In this document: positions 30,993-42,658 of the stretch, piece by piece | Position numbering within the stretch: position 1 is the first letter of the stretch | Layout: the number at the start of each line of letters is the position of its first letter | Assembly (NCBI GenBank): GCA_012064385.1 | Contig: QRDG01000519.1 | Coordinates: 633,011-697,010, forward strand | Direction: 5' to 3' | Origin: Puccinellia tenuiflora | Lineage: Eukaryota > Streptophyta > Magnoliopsida > Poales > Poaceae | DNA length: 64,000 nt | Notes under the pieces: generated by a model | What the model was told of the DNA's origin: nothing | The model's database searches: none | What the model saw: the letters and a program-made list of their open reading frames with translations, nothing else | Program-made: the position numbers and the translations under genes

Positions 30993-31660
30993 CTATCTAA
31001 ATAATTTAAATCCAACACCAAATGCGATCAAAATCGCAACTAAGGTAACTACTGAACCAACAACATAATGGTACCAAGCCTCCTGACTAATGGAATATTT
31101 TCTAATCTTTTTAATCTTCAAGCGCATTGCATCCATCTTGATCTCATGGGCATGTGCGACGCCGGCAAGCTTGAACTCGTGTTCATCGATGATGTCGGCA
31201 AGCTTCAACTCCAATTTCATCTTCTCTTCTAGGCATTGCAGACGAAGATCTTCACTTCTTTCCAATTTTGCTTTCAAATCATTGTTTTCTTTTACAAAAA
31301 ACTCGACAATAGGGTCGGTTGGAATTTCCGGTTCAACTACCTCCTAGATAAAAGTTTCTATGTCAAGTTGGTAGGTATAGTTGTTTTAAACACGAAATGA
31401 AACAAATAGTTATGAAAATATACCACATCCGAATCATAGACCGGACAAGGGCCGACGGGGGCGGATATCAAAACCATGACACTATACATATAAAAAAAAC
31501 ATAAGAAAAATATACAAGAAATAAATATGCTTTTAAATCATACATGTCATTTTTCTTAAAATAGAAGATAAAGAAAAAAAGCTCACCGAGGTGGTGCCGG
31601 TGACGGGACGACGCGGGCTATCGACGGCGGTGAGGACGGGACGACACTAAAATCCACAAA
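30993..31660 (-). CDS. CACTA accessory protein with coiled coil and C-terminal membrane segment
   Basis: At least three exons: about 31650-31587 (reading PSIARVVPSPAPPR), about 31476-31425 (VMVLISAPVGPCPVYDSDV) and 31343-30993 (EVVEPEIPTDPIVEFF...). The last exon has a charged helix with heptad spacing (LERSEDLRLQCLEEKMKLEL, then HEFKLAGVAHAHEIK) and ends in a hydrophobic segment of about 20 residues (WYHYVVGSVVTLVAILIAFG, then VGFKLFR). This is the layout of a tail-anchored protein. It lies just upstream of TNP2 on the same strand. Similar reading frames accompany TNP2 in Triticeae CACTA elements as far as I recall. The function is unknown, and the 5' end is probably incomplete here. Confidence 0.55.
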
Positions 31661-31975
31661 TAATAAATTAATTTGAGCTCAAAATGCATATAAAAAATTA
31701 AACTCTCTAGCTAGGCATTTCATCAAACACCTTGCTTGCACTACAAACCATAAAATGAGCTAAACTAGCAATGAAATGAGCTAAAGTTGCAACTTCGGAG
31801 AAAAGGATGATGTTGCTAACCCTTGAATATATGGGGTGCCTTCAATCCTCACAAATGGTGAAAAAAAATGGGGATTAACTTGAGTGATGGAGTGGAAATG
31901 GAGGAGAAAATGTTGATGAACTCAAGCTAAAAATGGTGGTGGAGCTCGGGTGGAAGATGATATAGGCAGGGAAGA
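31661..31975 (-). other. 5' region of the CACTA accessory gene
   Basis: AT-rich, intron-like sequence between the accessory gene and the subterminal repeats. An upstream leader exon is likely but not identified. Confidence 0.3.
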
Positions 31976-32228
31976 GCCTTTGGTCCCGGTTCGTGGCTGG
32001 AACCGGGACCAAAGGGTGCCTGCCAGGGGACCCACGGCCGCCGCGGGCACGTGCGGACCCTTTGGTCCCGGTTCCAGCCACGAACCGGGACCAAAGGTCC
32101 CAATTGAACCGGGACCAAAGGTCCCCGGCGCCCCGGCCGATGGAACCGGGACCAATGGGGGCATTGGTCCCGGTTATTTAATGTGCCGGGACAAAAGGGC
32201 CGAATGGAAGCCCCTTTTTCCACTAGTG
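31976..32228. repeat. CACTA right subterminal repeats and terminus
   Basis: Inverted CTTTGGTCCCGGTTCGTGG/GAACCGGGACCAAAGG pairs lead to TTTTTCCACTAGTG. Read inward this is CACTAGTGGAAAAA, matching the left terminus at 16217. Confidence 0.78.
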
Positions 32229-33190
32229 CCGGTTGGGACACCAACCGGGACGAATGGGGAGGCACGTGGCCCGGCCACAGGCAGCAGGGGCGGAGGGCTT
32301 TGGTCCCGGTTCGTATTACGAACCGGGACGAATGGGGAGGGTCTTTCGTCCCGGTTCGTAATACGAACCGGGACTATTGTCCCGTCAGATTCTTTCCCTT
32401 TTTTCAGAAATTTCAGAAAATTGTTTAAATTTGTAAAATGAATAATGCTTATTCTGTAATTCATAAAAATATGAATAAAATACCAAAATGTGCAGAAAAA
32501 TAAGACCTATTTAATTATGTCAAATGCATGCATGTTTAAAAAACTTAAATTAAATATTTTTTAGAACTACAAAAATGCCACTACTAGTGAAATATGGTGA
32601 ACCACTATTACACATATTGTCACAAATATATTACACACGAGTTTCATTCTTATATATATATACATCTCTTTTACACTCACTATTTAATTTCAACCTAGCT
32701 TATAGTAGTATTCTCCTTTCGGATTTAGGACCTCTGCATCTAAGAATCCAGCAAATTCCTCTTGAATTGCTCGTATGCGATCATGTGGTAGAAGGCCTTC
32801 TCGCAACCGTTCGATCTAATTAAAAAAGGGTCAATATATATGAATGAAACTAATTGGCAATAAACTAAAATTATGAATATTGCATACGCACTTCAAGTTG
32901 TTTTAAGATTCTGCCCTTCTCACAGCACGTCTGACGAATGAACTCGCAGACGTAGTATCCACATAAATGATTTCCACTTCCCTGGCTCAAGCACTTTACG
33001 GGAACATAATTCAATCAAAATAATAATCAAGAATGGTAATGGTATTGAACTAGAATCAAAGAGATGCGCGGATGTAGGTAGTAATACTTACATTTATTGG
33101 TTTAAATGTAAGCTCCTTCGCCCACTCACCCCTAGCCCTGGCGGTGAATCGTTTCCAAGCTCTGCCCGGCAAAGAAAATGAATAAAGGAG
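32221..33190 (-). mobile_element. Truncated third CACTA element
   Basis: From the palindrome CACTAGTG (32221-32228) rightward comes a further set of CCCGGTT.../AACCGGGAC pairs (to 32385), AT-rich sequence, and then the C-terminal exons of another TnpA-Ulp1 gene. No matching right end is found, so the element appears to be cut off near 33190. Confidence 0.55.
32690..33173 (-). pseudogene. C-terminal Ulp1-type exons of a second TnpA-like gene
   Basis: Three spliced pieces: about 33173-33094 (AWKRFTARARGEWAKELTF), 32993-32892 (CLSQGSGNHLCGYYVCEFIR, containing the catalytic-type Cys) and 32815-32690 (IERLREGLLPHDRIRAIQEE, ending in TGA). They match the last exons of the gene at 16749-20697 in order and motif but are clearly diverged. 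The His and Asp exons and all of the TnpA part are missing. Confidence 0.7.
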
Positions 33191-34380
33191 TTATATATTA
33201 ATTACTTGCTATCAGTAAATGAACGGAAAGTTGCCGATATGAAATTATTCTGTAAGAGAAAACACATGATGCACAATCTTTGGTTTACCTTTGATGTTAC
33301 AAACTTGCGTTAGAGACAATTTTCGAAATGCAATAATACAGTTATATTGCCTCTGCAGTAAGTGCAAAAATGGCACCGTCAAACACATCGCCAATTTCTG
33401 GGCTAGCTGCAAAGCAAAGGAGAGGGAAAAAAGGATTACTTAAATAGCTTTTAGGAAGTCAGACAATAATAATGTCTGATGAGACATGATGGCATTAATT
33501 GAATCCATATTCTGGGATTTCACATTGTTTCGGTGATTTAATCAGAAGCACTTAAGAAATTAGACAAACACCACTACAGGTAGTGAAACGATGAGCAGGA
33601 GCACTGGTCTTTTTTCTTTTTTCTTTTCTAGAACACGGTAATCTAGCTTCTTGTATCATCGTTGTTTGCAACCGTACAAAAAATACCAAACGCTCTTTAA
33701 ATTTGAGCGACAATCCAGTAATCCACTTATCTACCAAGAGGAAAGGCTGAAGATAGAAAACAAAAGAACCGAAGAAGTTACCGATCTGATCACCCCAACG
33801 CGTCACAGTTTCATGATTGCCAATCCTGGTGATGCCGCCAGCCAGATCTGCAAGGCGATGATCAATCCATGAGTAGTAAGTTTGTGTTATGAGACGACGA
33901 CGGCAGCAGGTCAAGGGAGGCGGCGATTTGTTTAGGTGGAGACGACGGCTCCATATTTTTCCTTCGGTTTTTTCTTTCGAAGCGAAACGGAGAGAGATCA
34001 AGGAGAGGACAACTCGTTTATGTGTGTCCTAGTAGTATACGTTCATGATTCAACTTTCCAAAAAAATTGTGTGCGTATAGTTCTTTTCTTTTTGGTACGT
34101 GTGGGTTGTCATAAAATTTCATGTTTGAAGTAGATTTTGCACCCTCCTGTATGTGATCAAACTTTACGTAACAATGATCTGCTTTTTAATCTGAACCGTT
34201 AGAATTAACATTGATGGGCCTTATATTTTTAGCCTATGTGGAAGCACGTGGTGGCTTTATTTTCTATTGTTTTAAGTATATAATAATAGATAGATAGTAA
34301 CTCGAACACGAGACCGTTCATGAGTTGATTCAGCCATGCGTACGTGTTGTGCCACTGCGCCACACAATTGGGTTTGCTTA
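33191..34380 (-). other. Host DNA with possible exon remnants
   Basis: Two stretches could be old exons on the minus strand. One, near 33350-33410, follows TTTGCAG and reads LAQKLAMCLTVPFLHLLQ. The other is GC-richer at about 33840-33960 and resembles a 5' leader (ATCGCCGCCTCC). The family is not recognised and splice sites are incomplete, so no gene is called. Confidence 0.25.
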
Positions 34381-35480
34381 TTTACAGCTAGCAATCTACT
34401 AGGTCTGCTTCGTAGTAGAAAATGTCCGACATCGCAAATCCGTTCTACTAGTTAGCAAATGTACCTTAACAAGATGAGAGCACGACTTCATTCACATACA
34501 CTAGAGATGATCTTGTTAAAAAGGCAGCATACCGGTTGATATGATGAACTGATACACGTATTTTAGTTCTGAAACTGAATCATGCATACACTAGTGCTTG
34601 TATGGTGTTGTTGCCGTCAGGGTTCGAGGTTCTCAGGGGAATACTCAATTACTGATCCTGTTCTCGGGAGATGCAATAGAAAGCTCTCACAGCCCACCCA
34701 AATGATCTGACACATGTATTTTAGTTCTGAAACTGAATCATGCATACACTCGTGCTTGTATTGTGTTGTTGCCGTCAGGGTTCGAGGTTCTTTGGGAAAT
34801 ACTCAATGGCTGATACTGTTCTTAGGGGATGCAATAGAAAGCTCTCTCAGCCCCCCAAATGTTCCTGTCAGCCCATCTATATAGCAATGTGTCCTAGGTT
34901 GCCTCTTCAAAAAAAATTGTATCGAACCTCGAAAACGAGACCAACCGAAAGTTGATTCAGCTGTGCGGTGCCACTGCGTTTGGAGTAAAACAAAGCTAAT
35001 CTGCTTCTTCATAGCCTCTTTAGCAAGCTAAACTAATTTAAAATGCCCGACGTCACAAATCTGTTCTACTAGTTAGCAAATGTACCTTGACCACATGAGA
35101 GCACGACTTCGTTCACATACACTAGAGATGATCTTGTTAAAAGGGCAGCCGGCCGGTTGATGATCTCGCAAACGTTTTTTACTTCTGAAACTGAACCATG
35201 CATACACTCGTTCTTGTGTTGTGTTGTTGCTGTTAGGGTTTGGACAGAAATAAGTATGATATATAGCTTGTGTTAATATGCCTCTCCTATATATATAAAC
35301 GAGATTATTGGCAATCCCTCAGTCAGTGAGTGTGTAAACATACAATAGTCAAAGTTGCTACATGTAACTGTTAATTGGAATGTCTTGGCCGGTCTGGTTC
35401 ACAGGTGATCTGGAGGAAAATAGTCAATGGCTGATCCTGGTATCAGGGATGCAATAGATAGCTCACAACCCCCAAAAGTT
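34381..35480. repeat. Degenerate tandem duplications in host DNA
   Basis: The segment TTCTGAAACTGAATCATGCA, then ACACT...GTTGTTGCCGTCAGGG, occurs near 34567 and 34727 and in weaker form near 35183. The segment containing CTACTAGTTAGCAAATGTACC occurs near 34446 and 35067. Each copy is followed by a variant of ACTCAATGGCTGAT...GATGCAATAGA. The third copy leads into a 68-codon frame (35427-35633, beginning MADPGIRDAIDSSQPPK) whose reality is uncertain. Confidence 0.65.
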
Positions 35481-35639
35481 GCTCTGGCAGCATACTCGCT
35501 ACACCTGAAGAGCTTGAACGGTAACCATCTGAAGCTATGCTCCCACCAGGTTGTTTTGCTGATCGAGAAGAGGGGTCACCATAGACACGACTGGAGAACT
35601 TGCTTAGGTCGATGGATGATGGACAATTCCTGAGGGTTG

Positions 35640-35906
35640 TGTCAATTCAAGAAACGAAACAATTGGGTTTTACATGCAAAAGTAAAACTTAAACATAGGC
35701 AAACCTACAAAAACAAAGGTTCGAACTATTAAGGTAAACTGGTACTAGTGTTACAACAGCACCCATCCATACTGATATAGAGCAGACAAGGAAATACAAT
35801 AAACAAAAGTGACTTGCAAAGAGCTTATACAACTAGTTTGGAACAAACTCCAAGGCAGGCATCAAAAGACCGAAGCAAGTCTGAAACTTTGAGCCGGATA
35901 TACATT
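35640..35906. other. Spacer 3' of the B3 gene
   Basis: Unique AT-rich sequence between the tandem duplications and the stop codon of the B3-domain gene. It probably contains the 3' untranslated region. Nothing else seen. Confidence 0.4.
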
Positions 35907-37340
35907 CTACATAACACTGATGAGCATGGTTAGTTTGCCCTCCAGCAAATAAAACTGGATGGCCAGAATATCAGATGATACAATGGATGAGGCTTGTACA
36001 ATCGCTTTCCATCCGTATCTTATTGTCATTGTGCACTTCCAATTCATCCTGTAGCCGCCTGCATACCTAATAATTGGCTCGTGCACTAAAAGCTTCACGT
36101 TTCCATCAGCTAGTTGTAGTATACACAATGTTTCGAGTTCTTGTTTAACTTGATCAGGTACTTTCTGGCAAGATACAGATATGTAATTATTAGATGGAAA
36201 AACAAACTGTTGTGTTGTGAAAAAAGTCCACTTAGAAGTTTACGTTTGTCTTGATTTCTGTAACGATGGATAAAGGTAGCAATGCAGTGGTCCCAGTTGG
36301 ACCTAAGAAGCCTCCTAAAGGAGTCCATTTTATCCTAACCCAGAATTAGGCCATTGGTGCAAACAACACTCTCCAATAATGCATCCAGATCATCATAAGA
36401 GATGTCTTCCATGGCTGTAGTTAGAACAAACAAGATAAATTTTACATATTTAGCAAGTTGCTTGTCTCAGTTCAAAGTAAAACGAGCCAAAAGTTTAGCG
36501 AATACCTGCTGTGACAACATGATCCCTGCTTTCTAATTATCGAGCTCCACTTACTCGAAAAAATGCAGAAACAAACAGTGTGTTTGGTTCTTCTTCATAT
36601 ACACTGAAGCGAACATGGTCCCCAAATTTAAGATTGTAGTGGAGAACAAAGACCTCCCACCCATTCCTACCAATGAAACTGATACTTTCATGTCTAAAAA
36701 TTGTTGCATGGTACGTGGTAAGCACAATCCCATCATTGGAACTGATTGGATCCTGAGACACAAGTTCAAAATCGCTCCCATTAACATCGATCTCCAACTG
36801 CTTCCAGAAATAGCACGGCACAGGCTGCATGATATGAAGAGGTTAAAACAATATGGTTAAATAAATACAATATGCGAAAGAAATACTAAATAGCAATGTA
36901 AATCCTTACCACAAAATTCTTATATTCATCATGATTGATCTCAACGGTAAAGAAGGATTTCACCATATCCTTCACAATGCACCCACCTTTCTTGAAGCAT
37001 ATCTCGCATGCTTGAATAGGACAACCATGTGCACAACACTGAAGAAAAAAACACCTTTTAAAGAACAAAAGAAGTAATTCAGAAGTACTCGGCTTACATA
37101 GATATAGAAAAGTGAACTTCCTATCCAATCACCAGGAAAACTAATTCAGAAATTCATAATATTAAAGCACTAGGTAGGTAAAGATCGAAACTCAAAAGTA
37201 GAGACTATACAAAAATTCATGTTATAGTGAGCAACCTTGGGACGAAATGCACATGATATCTTTCCAGGATGACGATTTCCATGAAAGCCATATGCATCCG
37301 GCATTTGAACCTTACCAGATGATTTGTTCTTGTTATCCAT
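35907..37340 (-). CDS. B3-domain DNA-binding protein (plant transcription factor type)
   Basis: Clear exons: 37340-37236 (MDNKNKSSGKVQMPDAYGFH...), 37038-36910 (Cys-rich CCAHGCPIQACEICFKKGGC, then KSFFTVEIN) and 36824-36555 (PVPCYFWKQLEIDV, GRNGWEVFVLHYNLKFGDH, FSVYEEE). All have phase-0 junctions and consensus splice sites, and together they build one complete B3 domain. A second B3-like domain is encoded by about 36334-36244 and 36164-35907 (KVPDQVKQELETL, IRYGWKAIVQASS). The linker from 36414 has an in-frame TAA in the expected phase, while another frame there reads MEDISYDDLDALL, so either the annotation of that junction or the gene itself is damaged. If the donor GTAAGT after exon 3 is ignored, a 173-residue single-B3 protein ends at 36537. 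Confidence 0.7.
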
Positions 37341-37619
37341 CTATAGATGACAGATGAAGAAGAATAGAATCAGAAAAAGAGCAACTGCTACAGACTGAGG
37401 TTGGAGATGAAATAGATCTAACTACAGACGATGAAACATAGTAATAACCAAATAAAACAAAGAAGAAATAGATATGATAGTACCAGCTGCTGAAGTACTT
37501 CTCGAGCCTTTTGCCGCTAGAAGATGGGTTCGCAAAGGTTTGAGAGTGCTTGGCGGCGAGCAGAAGAGCAAGAAGTTTGAGTTCCTGAGGCTTTTGATGC
37601 TCAAGGGAGGGTTGCCTCA
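37341..37619 (-). promoter_or_regulatory. 5' leader and intron of the B3 gene, cut by a retrotransposon
   Basis: A leader exon (about 37619-37489) ends CAGCTG/GTACTA, and an intron runs to CTATAG just before the ATG. The leader's upstream edge, CCTCA, is the target duplication of the retrotransposon, so the original promoter now lies beyond 44249. Confidence 0.5.
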
Positions 37620-39186
37620 TGATACATCTCCGACGTATCTATAATTTTTGATGTTCCATGCTTGATTATATATCAGTGCCACATGTTTTTATAATATTTT
37701 TATATCATTTTGGCATGATTATGGAACTAACCTATTAACAAGATGCCTAGTACCAGTTTCTGTTTTATGCTGTCTTTTTGTTTTAGAAAAGTTGTTCTGG
37801 GAAGTTTCTTGGATTGCGCTGATATTTTACAGGAATTATTTCCAATATGAAACAAATACGGAACCCGAAGGACGCCTGGAGGGGAGCCCAGGGGCTCCAG
37901 ACGCCACCTGGCCGCGGCCCCCCCTTAGGCCGCGCCTGGACCCCACCTGGGCAGGTGGCCTACCTCCTCGCGTCGCTTCTTCGCCTATAAATTACCCCTC
38001 GACGCAAAAACCCTAAGCACCAGATCATATTTCCCAGAAGATGTCCGAGACCTCCGCAATCTCCAACCCTAGTTCGGGAGGGTTCTGTAGCTCTTCCCGG
38101 CACCCTGCCAGAGAGGGGAATCGACACCGGAGGCATCTACACCACCATGCCTGCCTCCGGAGTGATGCGTGAGTAGTCCACGATGGGACTACGGATCCAT
38201 AGCAGTAGCTAGATGGTTGTCTCTCCTCCTTGTACTCCATTGTTTAGATCATGTGAGCTGCCTATCATGATCAAGATTATATTATCTGTAACAGCTACAT
38301 GATTGTGTTTGCATGGATCCGATGAATTGTGGAAGTCATTGCTTTTGTTCATCTTTGTGTTGTGTTTTATCTATGATCTTGCATGCTCTACGATGCTAGT
38401 GGATGATTTGGCCAAGTAATTATTAGTGTTGTATGAGGGTGTATTTATGCTAGATAGTGGGTTCATGCCTCTCTTGTCTGAGCTCGGGCTAACAGAGACG
38501 ATTAAGACAAGAGATGTGCTGTTGCCACTAGGGAGAAAACAGTGGTGTGATTTCCTTGTGTTATTTACATTGCTTACATTATGCACTTTGCTTATTGCAA
38601 TGATCTGTTGCTTACAACTTAGTACTTTTGGGTGACATGCTGGATAGCGATCCTAAGGTGGATTAGTAGTCATAGATGCAGTTGGAAGACGTCTATGTAT
38701 TTTGACGCAATGCCCATATTAGATGAAACGGTGAACTATATTGTTTTATGATAGCCATGCTGTAATTTGTTTACCCATCATGTATATATTTTGAAGAGAC
38801 ACCTATAGTGAACTGTGGATCCCGGTCCTATTTTCCTACATTGCTTACAACCGTTTTCATAGCTTTTTATCATCATTTGCTCGCTGGTCATATTTCACTC
38901 TCATCGTATTTTACATCCACACATTTAATTCTTTGTGTTCATCAAGCCGGAGAGATTGACAACCTCTCTGTTTCATTGGGGCAAAGTAGTTTGTTTGTGA
39001 TTGTGTGCAGATCCACGTCAGCACGCTGGCAACACCTCTTTTTCTTGCACCGTTGACACCTTGCTAAGCCTTCTCCAAGTCCTACTGGTTCGATAACCTT
39101 GGTTTTGCAATCAAGGAAAACTGCTGCTTTGCTGCATCATACCTTCCTCTTGGGGTCTCCCAGTGAAAGTGTGATCCACGTCATCA
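37620..39186 (+). repeat. Athila-like 5' LTR
   Basis: About 1567 bp. It has a local expansion (ATAATATTTTTATATC) absent from the 3' LTR. Contains TATAAATT near 37986. Confidence 0.92.
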
Positions 39187-39196
39187 AGCTCTTTTT

Positions 39197-39215
39197 CTGG
39201 TGCCGTTGCCGGGGA
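39197..39215 (+). other. Athila-like primer-binding site
   Basis: TGGTGCCGTTGCCGGGGAC, ten bases after the LTR. It is close to the TGGCGCCGTTGCCGG motif usual in Athila-clade elements. Confidence 0.75.
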
Positions 39216-39386
39216 CTTGGAAGCTTCAGCTAGGGGAGTTTCACACATCCTTTCACTTTACTTTGTTATTGTCTTGCCTAGTATATTTTTTGTTAGTCTT
39301 ATTTTGCCTTTTGTTTGCTCTAAAACTAAAAAACACAAAAAAATTAAAAATTCCGGCACCTTGTTTAATTCGGTTACCTTCTTATC

Positions 39387-40206
39387 ATGGCTAGTTCCAC
39401 CCCTTTTTCTCCATCTCCTGAAGTTGAAGTTCGTACTTTTAAGCAGAGAGGGGGAGAAAGTTTAAAAGATGCTTGGTATAGGATTAGTGATTCTCAACAC
39501 CGTTCCACAAAGAAATATTCAGATACTATCCTTCTCAGAAACTTTTATGTTGGAATCACAAACTGGTATAGGTATGTCCTGGACACTTTAACAGGTGGAA
39601 ACTTCTTAGGAACTCCATCTGTTGAGGCTAACAACATCATTGAAAGCTTAGTTGGGACTCCATCTACTAATGAACCTAAAACTGAAGCCACAATGGAACA
39701 TATTGTGGAAAGACTTGATATTTTAGAGAAAAATTTGCCAAGCGTGAATTGGACAACTGAATTAGATAAAAAAACTACTTGCTAGTAGTAGCAAGATTGA
39801 GGGGTCCTTAAAACATATAAATAGAAGGATTAATAGTCTTGAGACCAATAAAGGCAAGGATGATCAAAATTTAAGAATTAGCAAATTGGAAGAAATTATG
39901 GATACTATAGGCACAACTTTCTCATCTCTCAAAATTAAAAAGAAGGAAGCTCCAGCAGGAAGGGGACCCGAGTTTACTTATGTCCCCAAGGTTTCTGAAT
40001 TGAAACCAAGTAAAATAAACAAGCCTAGTTCTCCTGTTATCATTGAAAAACTCCCCAATGAACTAAATATAGGAGAAACTAAAAGTTTAAATCCTGTTTT
40101 TGAGAATGATGGAATTAAGGGATCAACAAGAAATTCCCTTAGTAGTGCTAGTTCTACCTCTGAAGATGTCCTTGATGAACATGATCTGGAAATTAATAAA
40201 ACTTGA
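39387..40206 (+). pseudogene. Athila-like gag gene, frameshifted
   Basis: ATG 39387 opens a gag-type frame (FKQRGGESLKDAWYRISDSQ, RNFYVGITNWYRYVLDTLTG, a leucine-rich helix) that ends at 39785. The following sequence continues the protein in another frame (KIEGSLKHINRRINSLE, then a lysine-rich tail to TGA 40206). The break lies in a run of seven A at about 39767-39774, where one fewer A would keep the frame. Gag packages the element RNA. Confidence 0.8.
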
Positions 40207-42658
40207 ATTTGCCCTTTTTGCCTAGCTAAAAGGCGTTAAAGAAAACACTTATGGGAGGCAACCCATTTTATTTTACCTTCTGTTTTTTTTTGTTTTTTTT
40301 TTTTGAGTTTTGGGTGATGTTAGTTCTGTAACAACTCACTTGTATCTTTTTCTTTTGGTTTTGGTGCCAAGAATAGCCTCTAAAGAGAAGATGACTAATC
40401 GGTGTGTTTGCTGTCCAGAAACAGATTTTTGTTCTTCACTGTTCAAAAATCCAACAAATCACAGAACGTCATCTGTGTGTGCAAATTTTTGAAAGAAAGC
40501 ATGAGGGTTTTGTCTACCTTTCCCTAGTTTTAAGTTTTCTGATTTGAGGTCCATAAGTGTCCCGAAAAGATTCATCTTTACAGCCTATTCTGTTTTTGAG
40601 AGATTCTCTCCTTAGTTTTGCATTGCTTCTTTCACGGGCAGAGTGAAGTTCTTTTACAAAGCGGGAGCTTTACTTAGACCTTTGTGACAGTAGCTAATGT
40701 TGTAAAAAAAAATAAGTTCATGATATGTGCTTTGGAACTGAAGGAAGATATTGGTTTTGTGGACTAACCCCTCTAATGAAGTTGCTATAAGTTTTGCGTG
40801 AAGGAAGTTTTCAAGTATCCAGGTGCGAGGTGATTAAGGAAGATCAAGAAGGGATAAAAGACTAAGCTTGGGGAGGCTCCCATTGGACCCTCCTCTGAAA
40901 TATTCGAGAAGTCACAAGCGTCTAAGCTTGGGGATGCCCAAGGCATCCCCTTCTTCATCAACATTCATCGGTTTCTCTCATGGTACTATATTTTTATTCC
41001 TTTACTCATTATGTGCTGTTTTTGGAGCGTCGGTTTGTTTGTGTGTAGTTCTCTGGTCTTTGCAATAATTTGGATCCATGCATGCTTGTTTGGGAGAGAG
41101 ACACGCTCCGCTTTTCATTACAGACTCCTGTGGTTCACTTATATCTTGCTTGTTCAGAGTTGTTAGCTTTTGTAGTTAGCAATTGTTGCTTCACCCTATT
41201 AGTTTTGTTTCAAATAAGTTGATTGGTGTTTGGTTAAGTGGAAATTATCATGTAGGAAGTGTAAAAGGTGCTACTTAATCTTGTAGATCATTATCTTGAA
41301 TCTTTGATACTTGTCAATTGTTTAGAGATATGAAGTAGATTAATGCTTAAACTTGTGGATCATCTAGTAAGAATGGATTAGTAAAGAACTACCGTAAGGC
41401 TTTAAAATTGTGGTGCTTGTCCTGCTTGGTAGCTCTCAAAGTCTAGATATTCTTTTTTGCAAAGAGTTGGTTTGGCTAACAAGGTAGACGGTGTGAAGTC
41501 CAGTGGTTATGCATGATGTATATCTGTAGTCATTCATTGAACCAAGTTGATGTTATGTGTTTGCTTGATATCCTGCTAAGCCAAAAAACTCCGTACTGAG
41601 AGGGAATCTCGTGCATCCAACTCCCTGATCCAAATATATTTGTAATTTGTGTCCACCATAACTACCTACATGTGGTATTTCCTTGCCACTCCAAGTAAAA
41701 TTTTCATGTGCTATCTTTAAAACTTTCAAAATTCTCCTTTTTGTGCCCCTATTTTTAAGCTCATGAGGAAGCAGTGGGAAGCTAGATTTAACCTGTGACA
41801 AGCAAGGACATTTCCCCCCTTTCACCTGGTGTTGATGGTTTACGTCCTCACTTGAATCAACCCGAGAGCGGCTTAAGCAAAATATAAATATAACTCACCA
41901 TTCTCCTCCGCACAACGAAAATCTGAGAAATCAGCTCAAACATTGGTTAGTGGTGAAACAAAGGAGAAAGAGGAATGTACTCGTTCCTCTAAAACCAGCC
42001 GCTCTCACAAGTCTAAAAGCCTTGCTTGAAGTGGGGGACTAGCTAGTTTCTTTACTGTGAAGTCGTTGACGAAAGCATGCATAATTCAAAACTGTTTTAC
42101 TTCTGTCAAAAATCAAAAAAATAATAAAAAGCTCTAGCACATGATTGCTTCCCTCTGCGAAGGGCCTTTCTTTTACTTTTATGTTGAGCCAGTCTTCCTC
42201 TTCCTTCTTAACCCCCTCAAGCAATCACTTGGTATCAACTTTGGTTCTTGTTTTACTTCATGTTATCTTTGTGTCTAACTGTGAAAACTTTGTATTGACT
42301 TTATCTTGAGATAAACAAGTTGCAAGTTGAAGCTTTATGCTGAAAACTTAAATCTTCCTTTGTGTTGGCCAAACTCCTTTGTTGAACTAATATTGCTTTG
42401 TGAGATATCAATCATTATTAAGTGTTATACTTTTAAATCTCCAAGGTACTCTTTTATAGTTAATTCTTGCTTAGATGTTACACCTGGTTAATCATTGTTT
42501 GTTTCATTCAATGAACCTTTGTTTTGGATCAATGCATTTAGTTCATATGCTTTACATGATTAAATGATCAAGATTGTGTTTGGTAGCATGTCACTTCAAA
42601 AATTATTCTGTTATCACTTACCTACTCGAGGACGAGCAGGAGTTAAGCTTGGGGATGC
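40207..42658 (+). other. Non-coding interior of the Athila-like element
   Basis: AT-rich sequence with scattered TAAGCTTGGGGA motifs and a GGGGATGCC/GGCATCCCC inverted repeat near 40931-40951, both common in this group. No pol frame seen on either strand. It ends in the polypurine tract 42645-42658. Confidence 0.7.

Larger units (their letters stand above)
16217..32228 (-). mobile_element. Composite CACTA (En/Spm) transposon block
   Basis: The left end begins CACTAGTAGAAAAC and the right end, read inward, begins CACTAGTGGAAAAA. Both are typical CACTA terminal inverted repeats. Just inside each end are clusters of the inverted motif GGTCCCGGTT...AACCGGGACC. The block contains a TnpA-type gene, a TNP2 transposase and a small accessory gene, all on the minus strand. 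The 3-bp flanks do not match (TTA on the left, CCG on the right), and extra subterminal-type repeats occur in the middle (21905-22065 and 22590-23660). The block may therefore be two CACTA elements joined or nested rather than one, and I cannot place the internal boundary. Confidence 0.75.
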
